In this document: in pieces, positions 7,617-18,891 of the stretch
How the letters are laid out: each line of letters opens with the position of its first letter
Numbering within the stretch: position 1 is the stretch's first letter
Assembly: GCA_903892675.1 (NCBI GenBank)
Contig: CAITJJ010000082.1
Coordinates: 1-33,188 of the forward strand
Length of the DNA: 33,188 nt
Origin: an uncultured Hyphomicrobiales bacterium
GTDB taxonomy: Bacteria > Pseudomonadota > Alphaproteobacteria > Rhizobiales > Xanthobacteraceae
Direction of reading: 5' to 3'
The notes under the pieces: generated by a model
Database searches by the model: none
What the model was told of the DNA's origin: nothing
The model's input: only the letters and a program-made list of their open reading frames with translations
Made by a program: the position numbers and the translations under genes

Positions 7617-8474
7617 ATGCGAACCGAAGGCCTTTCGATCAACCTGGCCACCGTGCGCCAGCAGTGGAATCTCGTCGAGGCGGTCGAGGCCTGTGCGCGG
7701 CACGGGATCACTTGTATCGATCCGTGGCGCGATCAGGTGGCGGCGGTCGGACTCGATACTGCGGTTAAAGTCATCAAGGACAACGGCATGCGTGTCTCCG
7801 GCTATTGCCGCGGCGGCATGTTTCCAGCGGCCGATGCGGCGGGGCGTCAGGCGGCGATCGACGACAACAAGCGCGCCGTCGACGAGGCGGCGGCGCTCGG
7901 CGCCGAATGTCTGGTGCTGGTGGTCGGCGGCCTGCCGAAAGGTTCGCGCGACATCGGCGCGGCACGGCAAATGGTGCTCGACGGCATGGCAGCGCTTCTG
8001 CCGCATGCGCGCGCCAGCAAGATGCCGCTGGCGATCGAGCCGCTGCATCCGATGTATGCCGGCGACCGCGCCTGCGTGAATACGCTCAAGCAGGCGCTCG
8101 ATATGGCCGGGCACTTAGGTGATGATGTCGGTGTCGCCATCGATGCCTACCATGTCTGGTGGGACCCGGACCTGGAAGCGCAGATCGCGCGGGCGGGACG
8201 CGAAAACCGCATCCTCGGCTACCACATCTGCGACTGGCTGGTGCCGACCAAGGACCTGTTGCTCGACCGAGGCATGCCGGGCGATGGGGTCATCGACCTG
8301 CCACGCATCCGCGGCTGGATCGAAAAGGCCGGCTACACGGGCCACACCGAAATCGAGATTTTCTCGGCCAAGGACTGGTGGACGAGGCCAGGCGACGAGG
8401 TGCTGAAGACCTGCATCGCGCGCTATAACGACACCTTCGCAGCCCAGGCTGGTAAAGCCGCCGAAACGCGCTAA
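7617..8474 (+). CDS. Sugar phosphate isomerase/epimerase family protein (xylose isomerase-like TIM barrel)
   Basis: 'RTEGLSINLATVRQQWNLVEAVEACARHGITCIDPWRDQV', 'AIEPLHPMYAGDRACVNTLKQALDMA', 'VGVAIDAYHVWWDPDLEAQIARAG', 'GYTGHTEIEIFS'. Could also start at GTG 7611, overlapping the upstream stop. Confidence 0.87.
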   Translation: MRTEGLSINLATVRQQWNLVEAVEACARHGITCIDPWRDQVAAVGLDTAVKVIKDNGMRVSGYCRGGMFPAADAAGRQAAIDDNKRAVDEAAALGAECLVLVVGGLPKGSRDIGAARQMVLDGMAALLPHARASKMPLAIEPLHPMYAGDRACVNTLKQALDMAGHLGDDVGVAIDAYHVWWDPDLEAQIARAGRENRILGYHICDWLVPTKDLLLDRGMPGDGVIDLPRIRGWIEKAGYTGHTEIEIFSAKDWWTRPGDEVLKTCIARYNDTFAAQAGKAAETR

Positions 8475-8488
8475 AAGGGCCTTTAGCG

Positions 8489-8565
8489 GCGCTCGTAGCT
8501 CAGCTGGATAGAGCATCGGACTTCGAATCCGAGGGTCGGGAGTTCGAATCTCTCCGAGCGCGCCA
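8489..8565 (+). tRNA. tRNA-Arg (anticodon TCG)
   Basis: GCGCTCG...CGAGCGC acceptor stem; anticodon loop CTTCGAA flanked by TCGGA/TCCGA; T-loop GTTCGAATC; encoded CCA. Confidence 0.96.
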
Positions 8566-8610
8566 TTCCACCGGTATGGCCGGGCATTAACGCTGCGGCA
8601 TGGAATAGCC

Positions 8611-8630
8611 GCGATTTGGCAGCAAATCGC
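8611..8630. terminator. Possible terminator hairpin downstream of tRNA-Arg
   Basis: GCGATTT-GGCAGC-AAATCGC, followed by CCTTTCC; no long T-tract. Confidence 0.25.
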
Positions 8631-8811
8631 CCTTTCCGGCGCAATATTGGCCCTGACGATTGGCGCTTTTGCTTGTTCTGGTCTAAAGCATCCCCACATC
8701 ACCCAATTCGTCGTTTATCGCGGTGGCGCCGATGCGCTGCCGTGCCCGGCGCTTCCATTCGGTTCGTTTTACCCGTTCAAAAGCGGCCGCCAGCCCAAGG
8801 TCTGACATCTC

Positions 8812-10971
8812 GTGACATTCTTGCCGACAAGCCCGCAGCTCGACCGCGCCCTGGTTGAGCGCAATTACAATGAGCCGACACCGGTGCAAACAGCGGTGCT
8901 CGCTGACAGCGCAAGCGGCCGCGATCTTCTGGTTTCGGCGCAGACCGGCTCGGGCAAGACCGTCGCTTATGGCCTGGCAATCGGCAAAAACCTGCTCGGC
9001 GACAGCGGCCGCTTCGCACATGGCGCCAAACCGCTGGCTCTGGTCGTCGCGCCGACGCGCGAACTGGCCTTGCAGGTGCAGCGCGAATTGACCTGGCTCT
9101 ATCAATATACCGGTGCGCGCGTCGTCTCCTGTGTCGGCGGCATGGACCCGCGGCGCGAGCAGCGCGAACTGGCAGACGGCGCTCACATTGTCGTCGGTAC
9201 GCCGGGGCGTCTCTGCGACCATCTTCGGCGCAACCGTCTCGATGTATCGGAACTCAAAGCCGTCGTGCTGGATGAGGCCGACGAGATGCTCGATCTCGGT
9301 TTCCGCGAGGATCTCGAAGCCATCCTCAAGACCATGCCGGAAGAACGCCGCACCTTGATGTTCTCGGCGACCTTGCCGCGCGGCATCGTCGCGCTGGCCA
9401 GGCAATATCAGAAAAACGCGGTGCGCATCGAAGTGGCGGGCGATGAAGGCGGCCATGCCGATATCGAATATCGCGCCATTCGCGTCGCGACGCACGACAT
9501 CGAGCACGCGGTCGTCAACGTGCTGCGCTATTACGAGTCGCCGAGCGCCATCGTGTTCTGCAACACGCGCAATGCGGTCAATCATTTGCAGGCGGCGCTG
9601 CTGGAGCGCGGCTTCTCGGTGGTGGCGCTGTCCGGCGAACTGTCGCAGAACGAACGCACTCACGCGCTGCAATCGCTGCGCGATGGCCGTTCGCGCATTT
9701 GCGTCGCCACCGATGTCGCCGCGCGCGGCATCGATCTGCCCAATCTCGGCCTCGTCATCCATTCCGATTTGCCGAACGATTCGGAAGTGCTGCAGCATCG
9801 CTCCGGCCGCACCGGCCGCGCCGGCAAAAAGGGCGTTAGCGTCATGCTGGTGCCGCCGGCGCGACGGCGCAAGGCTGAGATATTGTTGAAGAACGCCGGC
9901 ATCGAGGCAGTCTGGGGCACCACGCCGCAAGCCGAGGAAATCCGCCTTCTCGATCAGCAGCGGATGATGCAGGATTCGCTTTTTACTGAGGAGCCTACCG
10001 AGGATGATCTGACGTTGGCGCGCGCACTTCTCGCCGAACGGACGCCGGAGGCAATTGCCTCGGCGCTGGCGCGGCTGTATCGCGCGCGTCTACCGGCGCC
10101 GGAAGATATCCTCGATCCGGGCCAGGATCGCTTTCAGGATCGCTTTGCCGAGCGCAACGATCGCAGCCATCAACGTAACCTTGGCCGCGACAGCCGCTCG
10201 TCACGCGGTGACGACAATTATGTGCCGCAAGATCGTCAAGAGCGCAGCGAGCGCAAACCGCGCGCCCGCGAAACTCTGCCGGGCGGCAGCGTCTGGTTTC
10301 GCGTGTCCGCCGGCAAGCAGAAAAAGGCCGAAGCGCGCTGGCTGCTGCCGATGATCTGCCGCCGCGGCGGAGTCAACAAGGACGAGATCGGCGCGATCCG
10401 GATTTACGAAGACCATTCGGAATTCGAAATCGCCAAGGACGCGGTCGACAAATTCACCACCAAGATCCAGCGCCCCGATAAAGAGCAGCACGTTATTACC
10501 GCCTTGCCGAACGGTCCGCAGGGCGAGGGCGCGCCGGTCAAAGCGAGCCCGCCGCCCTTCGTGCCCAAGGTTGAAGCAAAGGTTGAACCAAAGATTGAAT
10601 CACCGGCGGAAACCAAGCCGGTGCTGGTCGACCGGCCTCGTTTCGAAAAAAAGCCCTATCTCGGCAACAAGCCGCGTTTCGACAAGAAGCCGGACTACGA
10701 CAAGAAAAAGCCGGACTATGCCAAGAAGCGCGAATTCGGCATCAAGCCGGGCTTCGAGAAGAAGCCCTATGCCGGCAAAAAGACGCACTATGACCACAAG
10801 CCGCCAACCGACAGCGCGCCGCGCCGTGACGACAGCAAACCGGCATTCACCAAGCGCGATGACGGCAAACCGCATTTTTCCAAGGGCAACACCTTCGCCA
10901 AGCACAAAGGCCCGAAGAAAAACAAGAAGCCGAAGCATCGGCCCAACCCGATGATCACCGATACGCCCTAA
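8812..10971 (+). CDS. DEAD/DEAH-box ATP-dependent RNA helicase with DbpA-like RNA-binding domain and Lys/aromatic-rich C-terminal tail
   Basis: AQTGSGKT, PTRELALQ, VVLDEADEMLDLGF, FSATLP, HRSGRTGRAGKKG; then 'GGSVWFRVSAGKQKKAEARWLLPMICRRGGVNKDEIGAIRIYEDHSEFEIA' resembling a DbpA domain. GTG start. Confidence 0.94.
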   Translation: MTFLPTSPQLDRALVERNYNEPTPVQTAVLADSASGRDLLVSAQTGSGKTVAYGLAIGKNLLGDSGRFAHGAKPLALVVAPTRELALQVQRELTWLYQYTGARVVSCVGGMDPRREQRELADGAHIVVGTPGRLCDHLRRNRLDVSELKAVVLDEADEMLDLGFREDLEAILKTMPEERRTLMFSATLPRGIVALARQYQKNAVRIEVAGDEGGHADIEYRAIRVATHDIEHAVVNVLRYYESPSAIVFCNTRNAVNHLQAALLERGFSVVALSGELSQNERTHALQSLRDGRSRICVATDVAARGIDLPNLGLVIHSDLPNDSEVLQHRSGRTGRAGKKGVSVMLVPPARRRKAEILLKNAGIEAVWGTTPQAEEIRLLDQQRMMQDSLFTEEPTEDDLTLARALLAERTPEAIASALARLYRARLPAPEDILDPGQDRFQDRFAERNDRSHQRNLGRDSRSSRGDDNYVPQDRQERSERKPRARETLPGGSVWFRVSAGKQKKAEARWLLPMICRRGGVNKDEIGAIRIYEDHSEFEIAKDAVDKFTTKIQRPDKEQHVITALPNGPQGEGAPVKASPPPFVPKVEAKVEPKIESPAETKPVLVDRPRFEKKPYLGNKPRFDKKPDYDKKKPDYAKKREFGIKPGFEKKPYAGKKTHYDHKPPTDSAPRRDDSKPAFTKRDDGKPHFSKGNTFAKHKGPKKNKKPKHRPNPMITDTP

Positions 10972-11411
10972 ACCTGTTCGGCGTTGAGATAAGCGAGCCG
11001 GGCGCCGCAAAAGGCGCAGACCAGCCCGAGCGCCAGCGCGGTCAGGCCGGCGATGACGTCAAGGGTGCCGCCGAGATTGCCGCTCTTGCTCATGATGCCA
11101 CCGGCGGTGGCGACCGCGAATACCACCGCGATCAGGAAACGTTGCGCCAGCCGGAACACGAAATCGCGTTCGCGCGCCGCCGCGATCAGATAGGCGCCGG
11201 TGCCCCAGCCGCCGCCGAAACCGGCGCCGGCAATCGCCCACCAGGCCAGCGCCGAGGCGACCTGCTGCCGGTGCCCGGCCGCGGCGTCGCGCAGAACCGT
11301 ATCGAGCCCCGCGCCGAAAACCGTGAGGGCAATATGTACCGCCAGCGCCGCGAACACGCCGGAGGCAATCGCGGTGGCATAATGCAGGCGGCGGAGGGTA
11401 TCGGCTTCCAT
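10968..11411 (-). CDS. Hypothetical membrane protein
   Basis: Hydrophobic segments ('IASGVFAALAVHIALTVFGAGL', 'FLIAVVFAVATAGGIM', 'VIAGLTALALGLVCAFCGARLA'); ATG at 11411 preferred over 11462. Confidence 0.7.
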   Translation of the reverse strand: MEADTLRRLHYATAIASGVFAALAVHIALTVFGAGLDTVLRDAAAGHRQQVASALAWWAIAGAGFGGGWGTGAYLIAAARERDFVFRLAQRFLIAVVFAVATAGGIMSKSGNLGGTLDVIAGLTALALGLVCAFCGARLAYLNAEQV

Positions 11412-11519
11412 GGCGTGGGGTCCAAACGGCAACGGCGGCGAAAAGCCGCCGCCGCTGGACAATAGCCGATGATGTAAACCGTTGCGAACCGCGTCGGAAA
11501 ATCCCGCCGGACCGGCGGA

Positions 11520-11678
11520 TCAGCGCGCGGCGTGCTGCAACAGTTCCTCGAATTCACGCTCCAGCGCGTCGAGCGCGGCGCGCCGTGCCGGCGTCAGCAG
11601 GCTTTTTTCGTTCGGCCGGTCTTGTACGTTACGCTGGTCGGACTGAGTGGCTGGATAGTCGCTCGTCTCCAAGCGCAT
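11520..11678 (-). CDS. Small hypothetical protein (52 aa), absent from the supplied ORF track
   Basis: Manual translation: MRLETSDYPATQSDQRNVQDRPNEKSLLTPARRAALDALEREFEELLQHAAR*. Upstream GGGGGA on the minus strand 6 nt from ATG; C-terminal half is a plausible amphipathic helix. Confidence 0.5.
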   Translation of the reverse strand: MRLETSDYPATQSDQRNVQDRPNEKSLLTPARRAALDALEREFEELLQHAAR

Positions 11679-11855
11679 GCTTTTTCCCCCGAATCAGGCC
11701 CTGGACGCTCAATGGGTATCTGAGTCGGGTGGCATCGAACTACCTGTGGATAACCCGGCGGCAGCGATTGATTTGGCGTGTTGCATTTCAGCGACAATGC
11801 GCGCCGCGGCCGCCGAAAGTGAGTCGCATCAAGACCTTAGTGGCTGGCGTGAAAA

Positions 11856-13028
11856 TCAGCCCTCGCCGATCTCCTTCAAAATCTCCGCCGTATGCTCGCC
11901 GAGCCGCGGCGATGGCCGTTCGCTCGCGGCGCGCCAGCCGTCGATGACGATCGGCGTGCGCACGCCGGGGATTGTGCCGCCCTTGGCGGCGGCGCTCGGC
12001 AGGTCGAGCTTCATGCCGCGAAATTTCACCTGCTTATCGTTGAACACCTGCTCGAGATTGTTGATCGGGCCCGCCGGCACCTTCTGCTCCTCCAGTTTGG
12101 CGAGCAGATCGTCACGTTTCATCTTTGCAGTCAGCGCCGACAACTTTGGCACCAGCTCGCCTCGATGCTTCAGGCGCCCAACATTGTCTTTGTATTCGGG
12201 ATTGTTTGCGAGGTCCCCGGCGCCGAGGACATGACAGAATTTGACGTATTGATTGTCGTTGCCCGTGGCGACGATGATATGGCCGTCGGCGGTCGGGAAT
12301 TCCTGATACGGCACGATGTTGGGGTGCGAATTGCCGATGCGTTGCGGCAGGTCGCCGGACACCAGGTAATTCAACGCCTGATTGGCGAGCACGCCGACGG
12401 TCGAGTCGACCAGCGCGGTATCGACATAGCAACCCTTGCCGGTCTTCTCGCGCTCGACCAAGGCCGCCAGAATACCGATTACCGAATAGCACCCCGTGAA
12501 CACGTCGGAGATGGCGACGCCGACGCGGGTCGGTGGGCCGCCCGCCATGCCGGTCAGGTCCATCAGGCCGCCCATTCCCTGCGCCATCAGGTCGTAGCCC
12601 GCGCGTGTGGCATTCGGGCCGTCCTGGCCGAAGCCGGTGACCGAGCAATAGATCAGCCGCGGAAATTCCTTCGACAGGCTTTTGTAGTCGAGGCCGAATT
12701 TGGCCAAGCCACCTACTTTGAAGTTTTCGATCAGGATGTCGGACTTGGCGGCGAGCTTGCGGACGATGCGCTGACCTTCCGGGTCTTCGAAATCGAGTTC
12801 GATCGAACGCTTGCCGCGATTGGCGGCATGGAAATAGGCGGCGCCGAGATTGCCGCCGTCGGCGGCTTCCACGAAGGGCGGGCCCCAGCCGCGGGTGTCG
12901 TCGCCGGCGCCCTTGCGCTCGACCTTGATGACGTCGGCACCGAGATCGGCCAAGGTCTGCCCGGCCCAGGGACCGGCCAGAATGCGGGCGAGTTCGAGGA
13001 CGCGGATTCCGGCGAGGGGTTTAGGCAT
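11856..13028 (-). CDS. CaiB/BaiF family (type III) CoA-transferase
   Basis: 'PLAGIRVLELARILAGPWAGQTLADLGADVIKVERKGAGDDTRGWGPPF', 'NRGKRSIELDFEDPEGQRIVRKLAAKSDILIENFKVG'. Confidence 0.95.
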   Translation of the reverse strand: MPKPLAGIRVLELARILAGPWAGQTLADLGADVIKVERKGAGDDTRGWGPPFVEAADGGNLGAAYFHAANRGKRSIELDFEDPEGQRIVRKLAAKSDILIENFKVGGLAKFGLDYKSLSKEFPRLIYCSVTGFGQDGPNATRAGYDLMAQGMGGLMDLTGMAGGPPTRVGVAISDVFTGCYSVIGILAALVEREKTGKGCYVDTALVDSTVGVLANQALNYLVSGDLPQRIGNSHPNIVPYQEFPTADGHIIVATGNDNQYVKFCHVLGAGDLANNPEYKDNVGRLKHRGELVPKLSALTAKMKRDDLLAKLEEQKVPAGPINNLEQVFNDKQVKFRGMKLDLPSAAAKGGTIPGVRTPIVIDGWRAASERPSPRLGEHTAEILKEIGEG

Positions 13029-13122
13029 GGATTTTCCTTGCGGCTTCTTTAGCAGCGCTTATTGAAGGTTTTATAGGGGCGCCCCTTAATGCACCGCAAA
13101 AAAGCGCGCGATCCCGGCGTCC

Positions 13123-14034
13123 TTATACCTTGAAGCGCGGATCGAGGAAGTCCCGCAGGCTGTCGCCAAACAGGTTGAAAGCGAACACCGCCAGGCTGAT
13201 CGCCACGCCCGGAAACAGGATCATCCAGGGCGCCTGCCGGTAGAAGTCGGCGGCATTGCCAGACAGCATCAGGCCCCAGGCGGCGGTCGGCTCGGTGACG
13301 CCGAGGCCGAGGAACGACAGCGAGGCCTCCGCCAGGATCGCCTGGGCGATGAAGGCAGTCAGCATGATCAGGTAGGGCGCCACCACGTTCGGCGCCATAT
13401 GACGGAAAATGATCCGGGTATGCGAATAGCCGGCGGCGCGCGCCGCGGCGATATAGGGCGCGACCCGCACCGACAGCGCAGCCGCGCGCACCACGCGGGC
13501 GACGCGCGGCAGGATCGGTATGGCGATGGCGACAATCAGATTGATGTCGACGCCGCCGACGGAGAATTTGCGGAACGCCGCCACCACCACCAGCGCCAGC
13601 ACGATCAGTGGGAAGGCCAGCAGCACGTCGACGAAACGCTGGATCCAGGCGTCGATTCTGCCGCCGAAATAAGCCGACGCGATGCCGAGAATGGCGCCGA
13701 GCGACGAGCCGACGAATGACGAGGTGAAGCCGATCACCAGCGCCGTGCGCGCGCCATAGATCAAGCGCGAGCAGATATCGCGGCCATAGGCGTCGGTGCC
13801 GCACCAGTGGTCTGCCGAGGGCGGGGCCAGAAGCGACGCGAAATCGATGGTCAAGGGATCGTAGGGCGCGACCAGCGAAGAGAAGATGCCGGCAAACATC
13901 ATGGCGAAGATGATGAGGAAACTCGCGGCGCCGAGCGGCTGCTGGCGGCAAAAGTCGACAAATTTGCTCGGCTGACGCGACGGCGCGGCCGCGCTCGCGG
14001 GGACAAGGGGAAGTGTCGGGTCGGCTATCGTCAT
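13123..14034 (-). CDS. Dipeptide/oligopeptide-type ABC transporter permease (DppC-like)
   Basis: 'LAPPSADHWCGTDAYGRDICSRLIYGARTALVIGFTSSFVGSSLGAILG' and 'ASLSFLGLGVTEPTAAWGLML'. ATG at 14034 overlaps the DppB-like stop. Confidence 0.93.
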   Translation of the reverse strand: MTIADPTLPLVPASAAAPSRQPSKFVDFCRQQPLGAASFLIIFAMMFAGIFSSLVAPYDPLTIDFASLLAPPSADHWCGTDAYGRDICSRLIYGARTALVIGFTSSFVGSSLGAILGIASAYFGGRIDAWIQRFVDVLLAFPLIVLALVVVAAFRKFSVGGVDINLIVAIAIPILPRVARVVRAAALSVRVAPYIAAARAAGYSHTRIIFRHMAPNVVAPYLIMLTAFIAQAILAEASLSFLGLGVTEPTAAWGLMLSGNAADFYRQAPWMILFPGVAISLAVFAFNLFGDSLRDFLDPRFKV

Positions 14035-14987
14035 GAATTGTACCGGATGCGCGGGTCGAAGACGGCGTAAAGCAGGTCGATGGCCAGATTGACGAACACG
14101 TAGAACGCGGCGATCAGCATGACCATGCCCTGGATCAGCGTGAAGTCGTTGCGCGACACGCTCTGGACGAACAACTGGCCGATGCCGTTGAGGTTGAACA
14201 CCTGCTCGGTGACCACAAGGCCGCCGATCAGGAAGGTGAATTCCAGGCCGATGACGGTGATCGCCGGCAACAAGGCGTTGCGCAAGGCGTGGCGCGAGAC
14301 GACGAGCTTCTCGTAGACGCCCTTGGCGCGCGCGGTGCGGATGTAGTCTTCGTTCATCACTTCGAGCAACGATGAACGAATCATGCGCGCCACCACGGCG
14401 CAATATCTGTAGCCGACCGCCAGCGCCGGCCAGATCAACTGCGTCAGGTTGGCGACCGGATCGACATAGATCGGCGTGAAGGTAATCGGCGGCAGCCAGT
14501 TGAACAGGCTGAGCAGCGACAGCATGATGATCATGCCAAACCAGAACGACGGTATGGACAGGCCGCCTATGGTCACCAGGCGCACTGTGTAGTCGATCCA
14601 CGATCCGCGGAACAATGCGGCGGCAGTGCCCATGGGAATAGCGAGCAGCACGGCGATGATGGTCGCCATGATGGCGACCTGCAATGACAGCTCCAGCCGG
14701 CCGGCGATTTCGGTGACTACCGGCCGCTCGGTCCACATCGAGTTGCCGAAGTCGAGCTTCGCCATATCGACCATCCAGGTGCCGAACTGATTGATCAGCG
14801 GACGATCAAGGCCGAGGCGCTTGCGCTCCAGCTCGATGGTTTCCTGCGTGACCGTGCCGCCGTCGCCGCGCAGCTTGATCTCGACGATATCGCCCGGGAC
14901 GATCCGCAACAGAAAAAACACGAGCACCGCGACCCCGACCAAGGTCGGGATCATCAGCAGGATGCGGTTGATGGAGTAGCGAAGCAT
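14031..14987 (-). CDS. Dipeptide/oligopeptide-type ABC transporter permease (DppB-like)
   Basis: 'MLRYSINRILLMIPTLVGVAVLVFFLLRIVPGD' and 'MNEDYIRTARAKGVYEKLVVSRHALRNALLPAITVIGLEF'. Confidence 0.95.
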   Translation of the reverse strand: MLRYSINRILLMIPTLVGVAVLVFFLLRIVPGDIVEIKLRGDGGTVTQETIELERKRLGLDRPLINQFGTWMVDMAKLDFGNSMWTERPVVTEIAGRLELSLQVAIMATIIAVLLAIPMGTAAALFRGSWIDYTVRLVTIGGLSIPSFWFGMIIMLSLLSLFNWLPPITFTPIYVDPVANLTQLIWPALAVGYRYCAVVARMIRSSLLEVMNEDYIRTARAKGVYEKLVVSRHALRNALLPAITVIGLEFTFLIGGLVVTEQVFNLNGIGQLFVQSVSRNDFTLIQGMVMLIAAFYVFVNLAIDLLYAVFDPRIRYNS

Positions 14988-15045
14988 GCTATGCCTTTGC
15001 GCCCTCTCCCCGCAAAAAGCGGGGAGAGGAAAGTGAGGTGGTTGT

Positions 15046-16659
15046 TTACGTGTTCATCCAGACGTCTTCGAGCTGCTGGCCGAGGTTGTGGCTCGGCGAC
15101 ATTTTCCAGCCCATCAGCGTTTTGTGCGTCGGCACGATGCGGTGCCACCATAACAAGGGCTGCTGATAGCCCTGCTCGAACACGCGCTTCTCGAAGGCGC
15201 GGATCATCGCCTTGCGCTTTTCCGGATCGCGCTCGCGCAGATGATCGTCATAAATCTTGTCGAGCGTTTCGTCCTTCGAGCGCGACCGGTTTTCCGGCGA
15301 ACGGCCGATCGACAGATACTTGGCAAGGCCGAGGCTCGAATCGTCCATGAACAGGTTGGAGAAATCGATCGCCACGTCATGGTTGCCGGCGTTCATGGTC
15401 GCGAGGTAAGCGCCGGTGTCGGACTGCTTGTGTTCGACTTCGACCCCGATCTGCCGCCACTGATCGACGAGGAAAATGCCGGCCGGTGTATAGGGCATCG
15501 CCAGGTTGCGGTTCCACAAGGTGAACTTCAGGTTCTCGTGGCCCGCTTCCTTCAGGAGTTTCTTGGCTTCCTCGCGGGATTTCTTGATGTCCTTCGAGAA
15601 GCCCGGCAGTTTGACCAGTTCCGATTCCGGCGTTGCGAATGGCGAGCCGGGGCGAATGACGCCGCCGACCGAGCGCAAGGTCGAAATCTTGGAGAGGCCG
15701 ACGCTGCCGCCCCAGCGGTCGATCGCCATCAGCAATGCGCGACGAACCCGCACGTCGTCGAACGGCTTCTTGTCGACGTTGAAGCAAACCAGCAGGTTGA
15801 GCGTCCAGCTCGACTCCTCGATACGGATCTTGTCGCCCATGGTCTGCACCAGGCGGTCGCGCTCGGCCGGCGAGATGCCGCGGAATTCGCCGAGTACCTG
15901 GCCGCCTTGCACGGCATTGAGCATCGCCGCCGCCTGAAGCGTGAAGATGCCCTTGAAGCCGTCCAGATAGGGAAAGCCCTTCTTGAAGTAGGCGTCGTTC
16001 TTCTTGCCGGCGACGTGACTGCCTTTGACGTGTTCGACGAAGATGAACGGCCCGGTACCGTTGATCTTGGTGCGCGGGCCGGCAGGATTCTCGGCAAGGT
16101 CCTTGGCCGAGTAGATGACATTCCAGGGCGACGCGAAGTGTTCGAGCATCGATGCATTCACCGCCTTCATCTTGAAGATGACGGTGAGCGGGTCCGGCGT
16201 TTCGATCGAGCCGATATCGGCGAAGGTCGCCTGGCGCGTCGACACCACACCCGTTGGCGGGTTGCGCATGCGGTCGTAGGTCGCCTTGACGTCGGCGGAA
16301 GTGAGCGGCGTGCCATCGTGAAAATTGACGTTCGGCGTCAGCTTGAACGTATAGGTCATGAGATCGGGCGCAACCGTGTACGACGTCGTCAAATCGTTCT
16401 CGACGGCCGGAAATTTCGACAGGTTGAAGCGCAGCAGCGTCGAATAGAACGGCGCGGCGAAATGCAGCGTGGCGTAGGTGTCGCTGCCGGCCGGATCGTA
16501 ATGCGGCGCCTCGGCGCTGATCGCGAAGTTGAGAACGCCGCCGCGCTTGACGTTCGGCGCCTGCGCATTGGCCTTGGTGAAATCCCAATCGAACCCGCTC
16601 ACGCCGAGAGCCAGCGCTCCCGCCGTCCCTTGCAAGGCCGTCCTTCTGGAAATCTTCAT
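15046..16659 (-). CDS. ABC transporter substrate-binding protein, solute-binding family 5 (peptide type), Tat-like signal
   Basis: ATG 16659 'MKISRRTALQGTAGALALG'; 'YDPAGSDTYATLHFAAPFYSTLLRFN', 'TYTFKLTPNVNFHDGTPLTSADVKATYDRM'. Confidence 0.93.
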   Translation of the reverse strand: MKISRRTALQGTAGALALGVSGFDWDFTKANAQAPNVKRGGVLNFAISAEAPHYDPAGSDTYATLHFAAPFYSTLLRFNLSKFPAVENDLTTSYTVAPDLMTYTFKLTPNVNFHDGTPLTSADVKATYDRMRNPPTGVVSTRQATFADIGSIETPDPLTVIFKMKAVNASMLEHFASPWNVIYSAKDLAENPAGPRTKINGTGPFIFVEHVKGSHVAGKKNDAYFKKGFPYLDGFKGIFTLQAAAMLNAVQGGQVLGEFRGISPAERDRLVQTMGDKIRIEESSWTLNLLVCFNVDKKPFDDVRVRRALLMAIDRWGGSVGLSKISTLRSVGGVIRPGSPFATPESELVKLPGFSKDIKKSREEAKKLLKEAGHENLKFTLWNRNLAMPYTPAGIFLVDQWRQIGVEVEHKQSDTGAYLATMNAGNHDVAIDFSNLFMDDSSLGLAKYLSIGRSPENRSRSKDETLDKIYDDHLRERDPEKRKAMIRAFEKRVFEQGYQQPLLWWHRIVPTHKTLMGWKMSPSHNLGQQLEDVWMNT

Positions 16660-16706
16660 GGTGTCTCCTCCTCTATGTGCTCTTATTGAACGTCTTGAGC
16701 GTTGTC

Positions 16707-18767
<2,061 letters not shown>

Positions 18768-18891
18768 GCCTTCATCCCTCTCAAAAGCACTGCGAGAACA
18801 CCCGTTTAGGCTGTTCCCGTCCTCCCGGGCGGCAGAATGCTGTGCGCGTGTTCATCGCGCAAGTCTGGTGATTGGTCGCAGCCGGACTTCT

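Noticed and set aside
8115-8702. 195-aa minus-strand ORF containing GEIRTPDPRIRSPMLYPAELRA
   Set aside because: That peptide is the reverse-strand translation of the tRNA-Arg gene, a familiar spurious annotation; the rest is antisense to the isomerase gene.
8654-8803. Short open frame before the helicase reading ALTIGAFACSGLKHPHITQFVVYRGG..., lipoprotein-like
   Set aside because: Only a poor TTG start, no convincing SD and a non-canonical lipobox; probably leader/intergenic sequence.
8683-9930. 415-aa minus-strand ORF opposite the helicase
   Set aside because: Helicase motifs are unambiguous on the plus strand; the minus ORF lacks any family signature.
11745-11753. Perfect DnaA-box-like TGTGGATAA
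   Set aside because: A single 9-mer is expected by chance fairly often in 33 kb, with no cluster of boxes or AT-rich unwinding region; not evidence of an origin.
13075-13086. Palindrome AGGGGCGCCCCT between the dppC-like and CoA-transferase genes
   Set aside because: Short, GC-biased, no T-tract and no matching partner site found; could be an operator or weak processing stem but unsupported.
14349-14380. 10-bp inverted repeat TTCGTTCATC...GATGAACGAA within the dppB-like CDS
   Set aside because: Lies in a conserved coding motif (LLEVMNEDYIRTA); a repeat of this size and spacing can occur by chance in the window.
15241-16689. 482-aa plus-strand ORF
   Set aside because: Antisense to the family 5 SBP gene, which has clear domain support.
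13057-16690. Shared TTCAATAAG 9-mer upstream of both the CoA-transferase and SBP genes
   Set aside because: Different spacing to start codons and no extended similarity; likely coincidence.
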